Below, in pieces: positions 8,751-15,576 of a stretch of DNA of 62,845 nucleotides (positions are counted from its first letter, which is position 1; every line of letters begins with the position of its first letter). Source of the DNA: Methylococcales bacterium. Lineage in GTDB: Bacteria > Pseudomonadota > Gammaproteobacteria > Methylococcales > Methylomonadaceae. The translations under genes were made by a program, and so were the position numbers. A model generated the notes under the pieces. The model had not been told where the DNA came from. It was given only the letters and a program-made list of their open reading frames with translations, and searched no databases. The stretch is taken from contig JAPLRR010000028.1 in assembly GCA_026399075.1 (NCBI GenBank), positions 1-62,845 on the forward strand, written 5' to 3'.

Positions 8751-9200
8751 ATGTCTGCCAGCTACCAACAGGACATCGTGGCGTGGTCTAAAGAACAGGC
8801 TCACTTATTGCGATCAGGCCAGTTGTCTGACCTAGATATAGAGCATATTGCCGAGGAAATTGAAGACGTGGGCAAAAGTGAACAACGTGAACTGGCTAGC
8901 CGGATGGCGGTGCTATTGGCGCATTTGCTCAAGTGGGCATACCAACCGGCACGACAAGGCACGAGTTGGCAGCGCACGATTAAAGAACAGCGCAAAGCCA
9001 TCTTACGCCGTATAAAAAAAACCCCTAGCCTTAAAACCTGTTTAACAGACCCTGAATGGCTGGATGATGTGTGGGGGGATGCGGTTTCGCTTGCCATCCA
9101 AGAAACAGGCTTGGACGTGTTTCCTGAGCAGTGTCCGTGGGTGATGGCAAACCTTTTATCCGAAGATTGGTTGCCGTCAGCCACAGACGCTGGCCTATAA
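8751..9200 (+). CDS. DUF29 family protein
   Basis: A 149-residue protein with the DUF29 pattern: YQQDIVAWSKEQAHLLRSGQ, DIEHIAEEIEDVGKSEQREL, a middle LLAHLLKW-YQP segment and DVFPEQCPW near the end. DUF29 proteins are small, helical, of unknown function, common in cyanobacteria and in genomes rich in toxin-antitoxin genes. I chose the ATG at 8751 because a perfect GGAGG sits 5 bases upstream; an earlier in-frame start at 8655 would overlap pqqC deeply. It is the first gene of the insert between pqqC and pqqD. Confidence 0.8.
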   Translation: MSASYQQDIVAWSKEQAHLLRSGQLSDLDIEHIAEEIEDVGKSEQRELASRMAVLLAHLLKWAYQPARQGTSWQRTIKEQRKAILRRIKKTPSLKTCLTDPEWLDDVWGDAVSLAIQETGLDVFPEQCPWVMANLLSEDWLPSATDAGL

Positions 9201-9238
9201 TGCGGCATAGCCTTTAGTTTTAAATCGAGGACAGCACT

Positions 9239-9703
9239 ATGCAATGGTCAGAAGTGGTCGATAACCCCTACTTTGAAAATCTGCCGTTTAAAATTGAATT
9301 AAACCGCTATGGAAAAGTTGAAATGACCCCTGCTTCTAATAAACACGGTCGTTTGCAATCACGCATCAGCAACTTATTGGAGCGTAAGCTAAAAAAGGGT
9401 GAAGTGCTGATTGAATGTTCGGTACAAACCACCGAAGGCGTTAAAGTGGCTGATGTTGCTTGGTGTTCAAAGGCATTCATCAAACAACATGCTTACCAAA
9501 CACCTTACTCCGTGGCACCGGAAATTTGTGTGGAAGTTGTTTCACCGTCCAATTCAAAACAAGAAATGACCGACAAAGCGCAGCTTTATTTGCAAGCGGG
9601 CGCAACGGAAGTGTGGGTGGTTTGGGAGCATGGCAAGGTGGATTATTACGATAAGACGGGTATATTGGCGCAGTCGACTTATGGCGTGGTCGTTAAACTA
9701 TAG
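9239..9703 (+). CDS. Uma2-family (DUF820) putative endonuclease, 1
   Basis: A 154-residue protein of the Uma2/DUF820 family, which has a restriction-endonuclease-like (PD-(D/E)xK) fold. Visible family features are VADVAWCSKAF, then PEICVEVVSPSNSKQEMTDK and LYLQAGATEVWVV. The Glu-Val pair and following Lys fit the nuclease core. The family is widely expanded in cyanobacteria and some proteobacteria; its biological role is unproven. GAGGA lies upstream of the start. A second member follows after 16 bases; the two differ substantially, so this is an old duplication or two acquisitions. Confidence 0.8.
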   Translation: MQWSEVVDNPYFENLPFKIELNRYGKVEMTPASNKHGRLQSRISNLLERKLKKGEVLIECSVQTTEGVKVADVAWCSKAFIKQHAYQTPYSVAPEICVEVVSPSNSKQEMTDKAQLYLQAGATEVWVVWEHGKVDYYDKTGILAQSTYGVVVKL

Positions 9704-9719
9704 CTTTTAGGAGATTTTC

Positions 9720-10322
9720 ATGAACACTGCCGAAAAATTACCACAACATTACACTTACGCCGATTACACACAATGGCCTGACGACGAACGCTGGGAGCTG
9801 ATTAATGGCGAAGCTTATGCCATGACCGCCCCACACCGCCAGCATCAGGACATCGTTTTTGAACTTGGCGCACAAATCCGCAATTATTTACAAGGCAAAC
9901 CCTGTAAAGGCTATACCGCACCTTTCGATGTACGCTTACCGCGCCAAAACGAAGCCGATGCTAAAGTGGAAACCGTGGTGCAGCCGGACATCAGCGTCAT
10001 CTGCGACCCCAGCAAGTTAGACCGCTTGGGCTGCCGAGGCGCACCCGATTGGATTATTGAAGTACTGTCGCCGTCAACCGCGTTAAAGGACATGAACACT
10101 AAACGCAGTCTCTATGAACTGCATGGCGTACCCGAATATTGGCTCATCCATCCTGAAGAACGATGGGTATTGGTGTACCGTTTGGATGCGCAAAACCATT
10201 ATGGCAAACCTGATGTGTATGGCATGGACGAACCTACGGCTGTTCTAAGGCTTGAAGGGTTAAGTATTGATTGGGGGTTTATGGCAACCGAGCTTAGCCC
10301 TGTCAACACAGGATTGGCATAG
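9720..10322 (+). CDS. Uma2-family (DUF820) putative endonuclease, 2
   Basis: A 200-residue Uma2/DUF820 protein. The N-terminus YTYADYTQWPDDERWELING and the core PDISVICDPSKLDRLGCRGA, PDWIIEVLSPST, KRSLYELHGVPEYWLI are classic for the family, with candidate catalytic Asp, Glu and Lys residues in the usual order. TAGGAG lies about 7 bases before the ATG. It follows the first Uma2 gene by 16 bases. The function is unknown; a nuclease activity is inferred from the fold. It belongs to the accessory block splitting pqqC from pqqD. Confidence 0.85.
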   Translation: MNTAEKLPQHYTYADYTQWPDDERWELINGEAYAMTAPHRQHQDIVFELGAQIRNYLQGKPCKGYTAPFDVRLPRQNEADAKVETVVQPDISVICDPSKLDRLGCRGAPDWIIEVLSPSTALKDMNTKRSLYELHGVPEYWLIHPEERWVLVYRLDAQNHYGKPDVYGMDEPTAVLRLEGLSIDWGFMATELSPVNTGLA

Positions 10323-10414
10323 CTTGGAAACCTATTCTGCCCAATGTTGCAACTCAACGACGGCAATACACCTGTTTTTTAGATTTAGTGCTACGATGGA
10401 TGAGGTAAGTTAGA

Positions 10415-10852
10415 GTGCTAATCTATTTAGATAACTGTTGTTTTAATCGCCCTTATGACGACCAAACCCACGCTAAAATTTTTCTGGAAACACAGGCAAA
10501 ACTAAATATTCAAGAAAATATTTTAGTCGGTCGATACAAATTAGTATGGTCATATATTCTGCAATATGAAAACGATCAAAATCCGTATATTAACCATCAA
10601 CAGGAAATCAGAAAATGGAAACAGATTGCCAGTGTATGGGTCGCTGCATCTGCCAACATCATCGCAAAAGCTAAGGAATACCAGTCATACGGTATACATA
10701 CCAAAGATGCTTTGCATTGTGCTTGCGCGGTTTCAGTCAACGCCGATTATTTGCTGACCACCGACAAGCAATTAATTGCTATTGCCAAAAAAATCTCTGG
10801 GCTTAATGTCATCAATCCCCTCACGTTTATACAAGAAGAAACGAGCCGATGA
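10415..10852 (+). CDS. PIN-domain protein, probable ribonuclease toxin
   Basis: A 145-residue PIN-domain protein starting at a GTG codon. The first strand IYLDNCCFNRPYDD contains the first catalytic aspartate. ASANIIAKAKEYQSYGIHTKDALHCACA carries the second acidic cluster (KDALH), and ADYLLTTDKQL the third. PIN proteins of this type act as Mg-dependent RNases in VapBC-like toxin-antitoxin modules. The stop codon overlaps the start of the next small gene by 4 bases (ATGA), so the two form a translationally coupled pair. The toxin comes first, the reverse of most vapBC operons. Confidence 0.8.
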   Translation: MLIYLDNCCFNRPYDDQTHAKIFLETQAKLNIQENILVGRYKLVWSYILQYENDQNPYINHQQEIRKWKQIASVWVAASANIIAKAKEYQSYGIHTKDALHCACAVSVNADYLLTTDKQLIAIAKKISGLNVINPLTFIQEETSR

Positions 10853-11049
10853 AAACAGATAACGAAGTCATGAATTGCGGTTTTGAGTCTATTTTTTCTA
10901 CGTTGGGCATGGTGGACGCAGAACGCTTTATAATGTTGCTAAAACGCGATAAATTTGATTATACCCAATGGCAAAAGAAACTTTGGCAAGATGAAACGCT
11001 TGAATCACTATCTGAAAAGGCGCAGCAAGCTTGGGAGCGGTTCGAGTAA
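10849..11049 (+). CDS. small protein coupled to the PIN toxin, putative antitoxin
   Basis: A 66-residue acidic protein (GFESIFSTLGMVDAERFIML, then FDYTQWQKKLW and ESLSEKAQQAW). Similar short proteins commonly sit beside PIN-domain genes. I do not recognise a characterised antitoxin fold in it, and there is no obvious DNA-binding motif. The start overlaps the PIN gene stop in an ATGA, which is strong evidence of co-translation. The antitoxin function is inferred from size, charge and coupling only. Confidence 0.6.
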   Translation: MKTDNEVMNCGFESIFSTLGMVDAERFIMLLKRDKFDYTQWQKKLWQDETLESLSEKAQQAWERFE

Positions 11050-11133
11050 AGCGAATGGCTGTTTTTTTATGCTGAACCAGCGCAAGAATCCGAACGATAC
11101 GTTTAAATTGACTTTGGAGCTGAACCTACAGTC

Positions 11134-11340
11134 ATGAACAAAATTATTTTCTTAGTTGAAGATGCACTCGAAGGCGGCTTTACGGCTCGGGCTTTAGGTG
11201 CGGCTATTTTTACCGAAGCAGATGATATTAACGAGTTGCATGGCAATAGCCGCGCAGCCGTCGATTGTCATTTTGAACCGGATGCCAAACCTAAAATGAT
11301 ACGTCTGCATTTTATCCGTGAAGAAGTTATCGCCGCATGA
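11134..11340 (+). CDS. orphan HicB-like antitoxin-type small protein
   Basis: A 68-residue protein, IIFLVEDALEGGFTARALGA then EADDINELHGNSRAAVDCHF. This is the short HicB-like beta-alpha fold (often misannotated as 2-oxoisovalerate dehydrogenase) that usually sits beside a hicA toxin gene. No hicA is visible: pqqD begins 49 bases downstream and the antitoxin-like gene above is unrelated. It therefore looks like an orphan antitoxin or the remains of a hicBA pair. TTTGGAG lies upstream of the start. Confidence 0.65.
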   Translation: MNKIIFLVEDALEGGFTARALGAAIFTEADDINELHGNSRAAVDCHFEPDAKPKMIRLHFIREEVIAA

Positions 11341-11388
11341 CATTGCCAAACACGCTTTAGTGCTTTTCCACCACACACCAATAAAACT

Positions 11389-11661
11389 ATGACTTTTAAC
11401 CCCGAACAAACCCTAAAATTCTCGCCCCTACACCGTTTGCAATGGGAAGAAGCCCAACAAAAATATGTCATCCTTTATCCCGAAGGCATGGTCGAACTTA
11501 ACCAAAGTTCTGCCGAAATCCTAAAACGCTGCGACGGCACACGCAATTTGCCCCAACTGGTGAGTGAGCTGGAACAACAGTTTGCCACCACAGGTCTTAC
11601 TAACGATATTACCGCTTTCTTAGAGGTCGCTATACAAAATGGCTGGATCAACCCAAACTAA
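11389..11661 (+). CDS. pqqD: PqqD, PqqA-binding chaperone
   Basis: A 90-residue protein of the PqqD/RiPP-recognition-element family. PqqD binds the PqqA leader and presents it to the radical SAM enzyme PqqE. Family features seen are [36 protein letters not shown] and a C-terminal helix ending in NGWI. Its 3' end overlaps the start of pqqE by 23 bases, so the two are translationally coupled, as fits their stable complex. No clear Shine-Dalgarno sequence precedes it. It restarts the pqq operon after the 2.6-kb accessory insert. Confidence 0.93.
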   Translation: MTFNPEQTLKFSPLHRLQWEEAQQKYVILYPEGMVELNQSSAEILKRCDGTRNLPQLVSELEQQFATTGLTNDITAFLEVAIQNGWINPN

Positions 11662-12766
11662 ACCGACACCACCGCGCTGGCTATTGGCAGAACTCTCTTA
11701 TGCCTGCCCGTTACAGTGCCCTTATTGCGCCAATCCGATTGATTATGCCAAGTATCCGACAGAGTTAAGCACCGAGGATTGGAAGCGCGTTTTGAGCCAA
11801 GCCCGCAAGATGGGTGCGGTGCAATTGGGCTTTTCTGGCGGCGAACCGCTAACACGCCAAGATTTGACCGAACTGGTCAAACATGCCAGAGATTTGGGTT
11901 ACTATTCCAACCTAATCACCTCGGGTTATGGGTTGACTGAAGACAAGATCATCCAGCTTAAAGAAGCGGGCTTAGACCATATCCAAGTCAGTATCCAAGC
12001 CAGTACGCAAGAATTAAATGACCATATTGCCGGTACGGCTTCCTTTGAACACAAGAAAGAAGTCGCCCGCTTAGTCAAAAAACATGGCTATCCCATGGTT
12101 TTATGCGTAGTCATCCACCGTGAAAACATCCACCAAATGCCGGAAATCTTGGCAATGGCGGAAGATTTGGGTGCTGATTATTTGGAGCTGGCCAACACCC
12201 AATATTATGGTTGGGCCCATGCCAACCGGGATCTGTTGCTGCCAACCAAAGCCCAGTTTGAACAAGCCGAGGCCATCGCCCAAGCTTTTAAAGAAAAAGT
12301 CGCGGGTAAAATGAAAATCTATTATGTGGTGCCCGATTTTTATGAAGACCGGCCCAAAGCGTGCATGAATGGCTGGGGTACGACATTTTTAACCATCGCC
12401 CCGGATGGTGTCGCCTTACCTTGCCATTCCGCGCGGGAACTGCCCGGCTTGGACTGCCCTAATGTCAAGGATTTTAGCGTTGAAGAAATTTGGAACGAAT
12501 CCAAAGCCTTCAATTTCTTCAGGGGCGTAGAATGGATGAAGGAGCCTTGCCGCAGTTGTGACGAAAAAGATAAAGATTTTGGCGGCTGCCATTGCCAAGC
12601 CTATTTATTGACAGGCGATATGTACAACGCTGACCCTGTTTGCGGTAAATCCCCCGACCACGGCCTTATTCAACAAGCGATTGATTCGGCGGCGGCTTGT
12701 GCATTATCGGCAGATGAAAAACCGTTGGTGTTCCGCAATAGCAAGAACTCAAAACTCTTGTCGTAA
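11639..12766 (+). CDS. pqqE: PqqE, PqqA peptide cyclase (radical SAM)
   Basis: A 375-residue radical SAM/SPASM enzyme that forms the first C-C bond between Glu16 and Tyr20 of PqqA. The [4Fe-4S]-SAM motif Cys23-x3-Cys27-x2-Cys30 (ACPLQCPYC) is intact, followed by the [13 protein letters not shown]-binding segment. The C-terminal half has the SPASM cysteines for auxiliary clusters: [27 protein letters not shown] and ADPVC. The length is normal. The start lies within pqqD (23-base overlap). It is the last gene of the operon, followed by a bidirectional terminator at 12792-12820. No pqqF or pqqG peptidase gene is nearby. Confidence 0.95.
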   Translation: MAGSTQTKPTPPRWLLAELSYACPLQCPYCANPIDYAKYPTELSTEDWKRVLSQARKMGAVQLGFSGGEPLTRQDLTELVKHARDLGYYSNLITSGYGLTEDKIIQLKEAGLDHIQVSIQASTQELNDHIAGTASFEHKKEVARLVKKHGYPMVLCVVIHRENIHQMPEILAMAEDLGADYLELANTQYYGWAHANRDLLLPTKAQFEQAEAIAQAFKEKVAGKMKIYYVVPDFYEDRPKACMNGWGTTFLTIAPDGVALPCHSARELPGLDCPNVKDFSVEEIWNESKAFNFFRGVEWMKEPCRSCDEKDKDFGGCHCQAYLLTGDMYNADPVCGKSPDHGLIQQAIDSAAACALSADEKPLVFRNSKNSKLLS

Positions 12767-12791
12767 GCATCTACGCAAAACTTTTAGACAA

Positions 12792-12820
12792 AAAAATACC
12801 CCGACTAGCGGGGTATTTTT
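12792..12820. terminator. bidirectional terminator between pqqE and fae
   Basis: AAAAATACCCCG pairs with CGGGGTATTTTT around a 5-base loop (ACTAG). The flanking A-tract and T-tract make it an intrinsic terminator on both strands. It ends the pqq operon on the plus strand and the fae transcript, which converges from the right, on the minus strand. Confidence 0.9.
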
Positions 12821-12858
12821 TAAGCTACGCAGGGCGCGTAATACGCGCCCCAACCAAC

Positions 12859-13377
12859 TTATTCTTCGTTGTTTACTGCAAACGGATGTTTTGCTTCTTT
12901 TTTAGCAGCAACCACTTCAGCAGCAGTTGGTGAGCCAGCAACAGCGCGTTTCAGAGCTTCTTTAGTCGCTGCGTAGTTGAATTTTTCAATCAACGCATCG
13001 TCTTCTGCTTGCCAGTGAATGAAAACACCAACAGAAACAAACAAATCATCAGCTTCGTCAGCTGGGATAGTGCCGTCTTCAACACAATCAGCAACTGCCA
13101 TAGCAACAGCACGTTGGGCTGGGCCAAACATTTGGACAGCTTGTTTAGAACCTTTGATGGTTACTTTGTTGAACAGGATAGTTGCTGGTTTAACCATCAG
13201 GTTAGGAGCAACAACAGCCAACAATGTAGAGAAACCGTCTTTGTTGTTAGTCAACGCGTTTGCAAATGCAGACTCAGCCGCTGAACCTCTTGGCCCAATC
13301 AACAGGTCAATGTGTGCAATTTCGTTGCCTTCGCCGACTAAAGATTCGCCAACGCACAATTTATTAATTTTTGCCAT
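12859..13377 (-). CDS. fae: formaldehyde-activating enzyme (Fae)
   Basis: A 172-residue cytosolic protein matching 5,6,7,8-tetrahydromethanopterin hydro-lyase, which condenses formaldehyde with H4MPT to methylene-H4MPT, the entry to the formaldehyde oxidation pathway. The family motif [20 protein letters not shown] is present with the catalytic His22 by my count; the middle [16 protein letters not shown] and the [10 protein letters not shown] segment are also typical. A strong AGGGG ribosome binding site precedes the start. Codon choice (GCT, GGT, AAC, AAA) looks like that of a very highly expressed gene, as Fae is in methylotrophs. It is the last gene of the minus-strand H4MPT island. Confidence 0.96.
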   Translation of the reverse strand: MAKINKLCVGESLVGEGNEIAHIDLLIGPRGSAAESAFANALTNNKDGFSTLLAVVAPNLMVKPATILFNKVTIKGSKQAVQMFGPAQRAVAMAVADCVEDGTIPADEADDLFVSVGVFIHWQAEDDALIEKFNYAATKEALKRAVAGSPTAAEVVAAKKEAKHPFAVNNEE

Positions 13378-13438
13378 GCTTGTTTTCCCCTATGAAGAAA
13401 TGTGAAAAATTCGAGCTAATATCGAGTTTTTATTGACC

Positions 13439-13456
13439 CCCAACCATTAAGTTGGG
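13439..13456 (-). promoter_or_regulatory. small hairpin at the end of the CitG-like gene, upstream of fae
   Basis: CCCAAC and GTTGGG (13439-13444 and 13451-13456) form a 6-bp stem overlapping the stop codon of the CitG-like gene. It lies in the 69-base gap before fae and may separate or stabilise the highly expressed fae message. No T-tract follows it, so it is not a convincing terminator. I found no better promoter signature for fae in this short gap. Confidence 0.35.
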
Positions 13457-14322
13457 AGATTTTTATTATGAAGATTCTTAATAACATCTTCTAAAAATAC
13501 GGTAAATACCGTCGCGACCGTCAAATCTGCCATAGTGCCAGGATTAACGCCCATACCTTTTAGCAACTTATCGGCACTAAAAAATAATGGCAACAGGTAT
13601 TCAGGATTGTCCGCTTTTGCCAAAGCATCGGACAACTGGGACATCTTTTCAGCAACCTCAGTCGTGTAGCGGTCGCCGTATTTTCTTTCGATGTGACTAT
13701 CGGGAAACCGGCTAAAAAAGTGGGTATAAACCGACACTGCCGCCCATTCCTGATTGCCCCATTTACTCATAGCATTGTAATAGATCAATAGGGAAAAATC
13801 AAAAATATCTTGATAATCCGTCACAAATTGATGCGCTATCCTATCCCTTGCACTAGCCAAACGCATCGCCTCGGTCAAATTGACGGACGGATTTTCAGCC
13901 ACATCTTGGCTTTCGGCACTCCCCAAACCACCGGGGGATGCGAGCGTGATCGCCTTAAAAACCCAGTCGGCATCCGCTACAGTTGTCGAGGTCAAAATTT
14001 GCTGCAACGCTTGTCTTAGCGGCAATTCTTGATGACTACGGGCCGCTGCCTGGATTAACGGAGCACACAGTAAAATGATCCCCAAATTGGTGTTACACGC
14101 GACCGCCTCCCGTGTCGCCTTAACCGCATAAAATATTTTTTCGCCTAGGGAATAATTCGGATTGCACAACGGCGCGGCGCTAACTTTGGCACTGACTCTA
14201 AAATCTGCAACCGTCATATCGTGGCCATCTGCATAAATACTGACATTGCCGGGCTTAAATGCCTGTAACTCGACTTCACAGGCTTGTTGATAAAGTGCAC
14301 TGAGCGTTAGCGGCGAAATCAT
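13447..14322 (-). CDS. CitG-like (triphosphoribosyl-dephospho-CoA synthase family) protein of the H4MPT island
   Basis: A 291-residue protein of the CitG/MdcB family (COG1767 type): ACEVELQAFKPGNVSIYADG near the N-terminus, TNLGIILLCAPLIQAA and MGVNPGTMADLTVATVF. CitG joins ribose units through an alpha-glycosidic bond. Homologues are regularly found in H4MPT gene islands of methylotrophs, where no citrate lyase exists. H4MPT contains a ribofuranosyl-5-phosphate unit alpha-linked to ribitol, so a role in making that bond is a reasonable inference. Its start overlaps the stop of the ATP-grasp gene by 4 bases. A true citrate or malonate decarboxylase role is unlikely because no partner genes are present. 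Confidence 0.8.
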   Translation of the reverse strand: MISPLTLSALYQQACEVELQAFKPGNVSIYADGHDMTVADFRVSAKVSAAPLCNPNYSLGEKIFYAVKATREAVACNTNLGIILLCAPLIQAAARSHQELPLRQALQQILTSTTVADADWVFKAITLASPGGLGSAESQDVAENPSVNLTEAMRLASARDRIAHQFVTDYQDIFDFSLLIYYNAMSKWGNQEWAAVSVYTHFFSRFPDSHIERKYGDRYTTEVAEKMSQLSDALAKADNPEYLLPLFFSADKLLKGMGVNPGTMADLTVATVFTVFLEDVIKNLHNKNLPT

Positions 14323-15161
14323 TTCACTTCCAAATAACGGTTAATCAGGTCTTCTGCCAAAACATCAGCAACGGTAATGTCACAGACACTTTCCAAGCCT
14401 TTCCAAGCAGGGATGCTATTCACCTCAATGACCGTATAATCCCCGTCTTGGTCTTGAATAATATCGACACCAGCATAATCCATTGCCAACGCGGCTGTCG
14501 CCTTAACCGCCAGCGATGCCATCGCCGCATCCAGTTCAATGGGCTCACAACTAGCCCCACGCGCCACATTATTCAGCCAAAACTTACCGCGCCGCCGCAT
14601 GGCGGCAACCGCCCTGCCATTAACCACAAACACCCGGTTATCAGAAAATCCCTCGCCAGCGCAATGCACAAAACGCTGCAAGTAATAAATCCCGTGGCTG
14701 CTGGTTAACCAGAACAGATCCGTCATTTTCTCTAAGCGACGAATGCCTTCGCCTTGTGAGCCAAATAATGGCTTGCTGATCAACAAATGCCCGTTTGCCA
14801 ACTCCCTTTCAGCAATGCTTAAGGCATCCTCGGGGTTACGCAACACCCAAGTCAACGGCGTCGGCAAACCCGCGTTATGCAACAAAAAACTGGCCATGCT
14901 TTTATCGACGCTGCGCTCAATAGCGCGGCCATCATTGTAAACAGGTATGTCCATGGCCTTTAAGGCATGGAGCACATCCAAATAATGCACGACCTCTTCC
15001 AAAGAACCGCCAGGCACGCCGCGCACAAAAGCCGCATCAGGCATTTGTTGCCCAAATCCTGGAATAACTAAGGGATGTTGGCCAGATTCAAGCCGAAAAC
15101 CACATGTGGTCAATGAGACATAGTCACTGTCATACCCCAATTTGGCAAAAGCAAGCCGCAA
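14319..15161 (-). CDS. RimK-like ATP-grasp ligase of the H4MPT island (start uncertain)
   Basis: An ATP-grasp ligase of at least 280 residues resembling RimK/MptN-type amino-acid ligases: LISKPLFGSQGEGIRRL (ATP-binding loop), YYLQRFVH, DNRVFVVNGRAVAAMRR and DYTVIEVNSIPAWKG (metal-binding Glu/Asn). A role in H4MPT or methylofuran side-chain glutamylation is inferred from the neighbours. The coordinates use the first standard start, a TTG at 15161. The frame stays open upstream and encodes GRIVIFTDDPGWHGKQ, a clear first beta-strand and helix of the pre-ATP-grasp domain. No ATG, GTG or TTG exists in that extension. The candidate starts are ATT at 15221 (GGGGG four bases before it) or ATT at 15203, overlapping the DUF3147 stop. 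An AUU start is therefore likely. Confidence 0.8.
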   Translation of the reverse strand: MRLAFAKLGYDSDYVSLTTCGFRLESGQHPLVIPGFGQQMPDAAFVRGVPGGSLEEVVHYLDVLHALKAMDIPVYNDGRAIERSVDKSMASFLLHNAGLPTPLTWVLRNPEDALSIAERELANGHLLISKPLFGSQGEGIRRLEKMTDLFWLTSSHGIYYLQRFVHCAGEGFSDNRVFVVNGRAVAAMRRRGKFWLNNVARGASCEPIELDAAMASLAVKATAALAMDYAGVDIIQDQDGDYTVIEVNSIPAWKGLESVCDITVADVLAEDLINRYLEVK

Positions 15162-15214
15162 TTGTTTGCCATGCCAACCAGGATCGTCAGTAAAAATTAC
15201 AATACGCCCGGAGT

Positions 15215-15565
15215 TTATAATTGAACCCCCAGCCTACGTAGCAAAGGCAATAAAAGCAAATAACAGGTGATGGTGCTGGCCGCCGAAAGACCTAGGCTTA
15301 ACCAAAAGCCCCAACCCTGTTTAAGCAAAACCGGCAAAATTAGAAACAGCAACAATGAAGGCAGAACCAGCCAAAAAATCTGGCTGGAAAGTTCGGCTAT
15401 TTTTTCTGGCCCAACCCCCTCAACATTCATCCAAACCATCGCCAACACCGAAGTAAGCGGTAAAGCGGCAATTAAAGCCGCGACACCGCTGCTACGCTTA
15501 GCCATTTCTGAAATCATGACGATGATTAAGGCCGAAATAACAACCTTCAGCGCATAGTAAAACAT
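15215..15565 (-). CDS. DUF3147 family membrane protein
   Basis: A 116-residue hydrophobic protein with four predicted membrane helices: YYALKVVISALIIVMISE, VAALIAALPLTSVLAMVW, FWLVLPSLLLFLILPVLL and GFWLSLGLSAASTITCYLLL. The pattern, including the KRSSGVAALIAALPLTS segment, fits DUF3147, a family of small inner-membrane proteins of unknown function. It lies in the H4MPT island between the ATP-grasp-Mch fusion (11 bases away) and the ATP-grasp ligase. Persistent linkage with C1 genes could mean a transport role, but that is speculation. Confidence 0.75.
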   Translation of the reverse strand: MFYYALKVVISALIIVMISEMAKRSSGVAALIAALPLTSVLAMVWMNVEGVGPEKIAELSSQIFWLVLPSLLLFLILPVLLKQGWGFWLSLGLSAASTITCYLLLLPLLRRLGVQL

Positions 15566-15576
15566 CCCGTAGTACG

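Noticed and set aside
13439..13456. Small hairpin before fae as a true terminator
   Set aside because: The stem is only 6 bp, overlaps a stop codon and lacks a T-tract, so I list it only as a possible regulatory structure.
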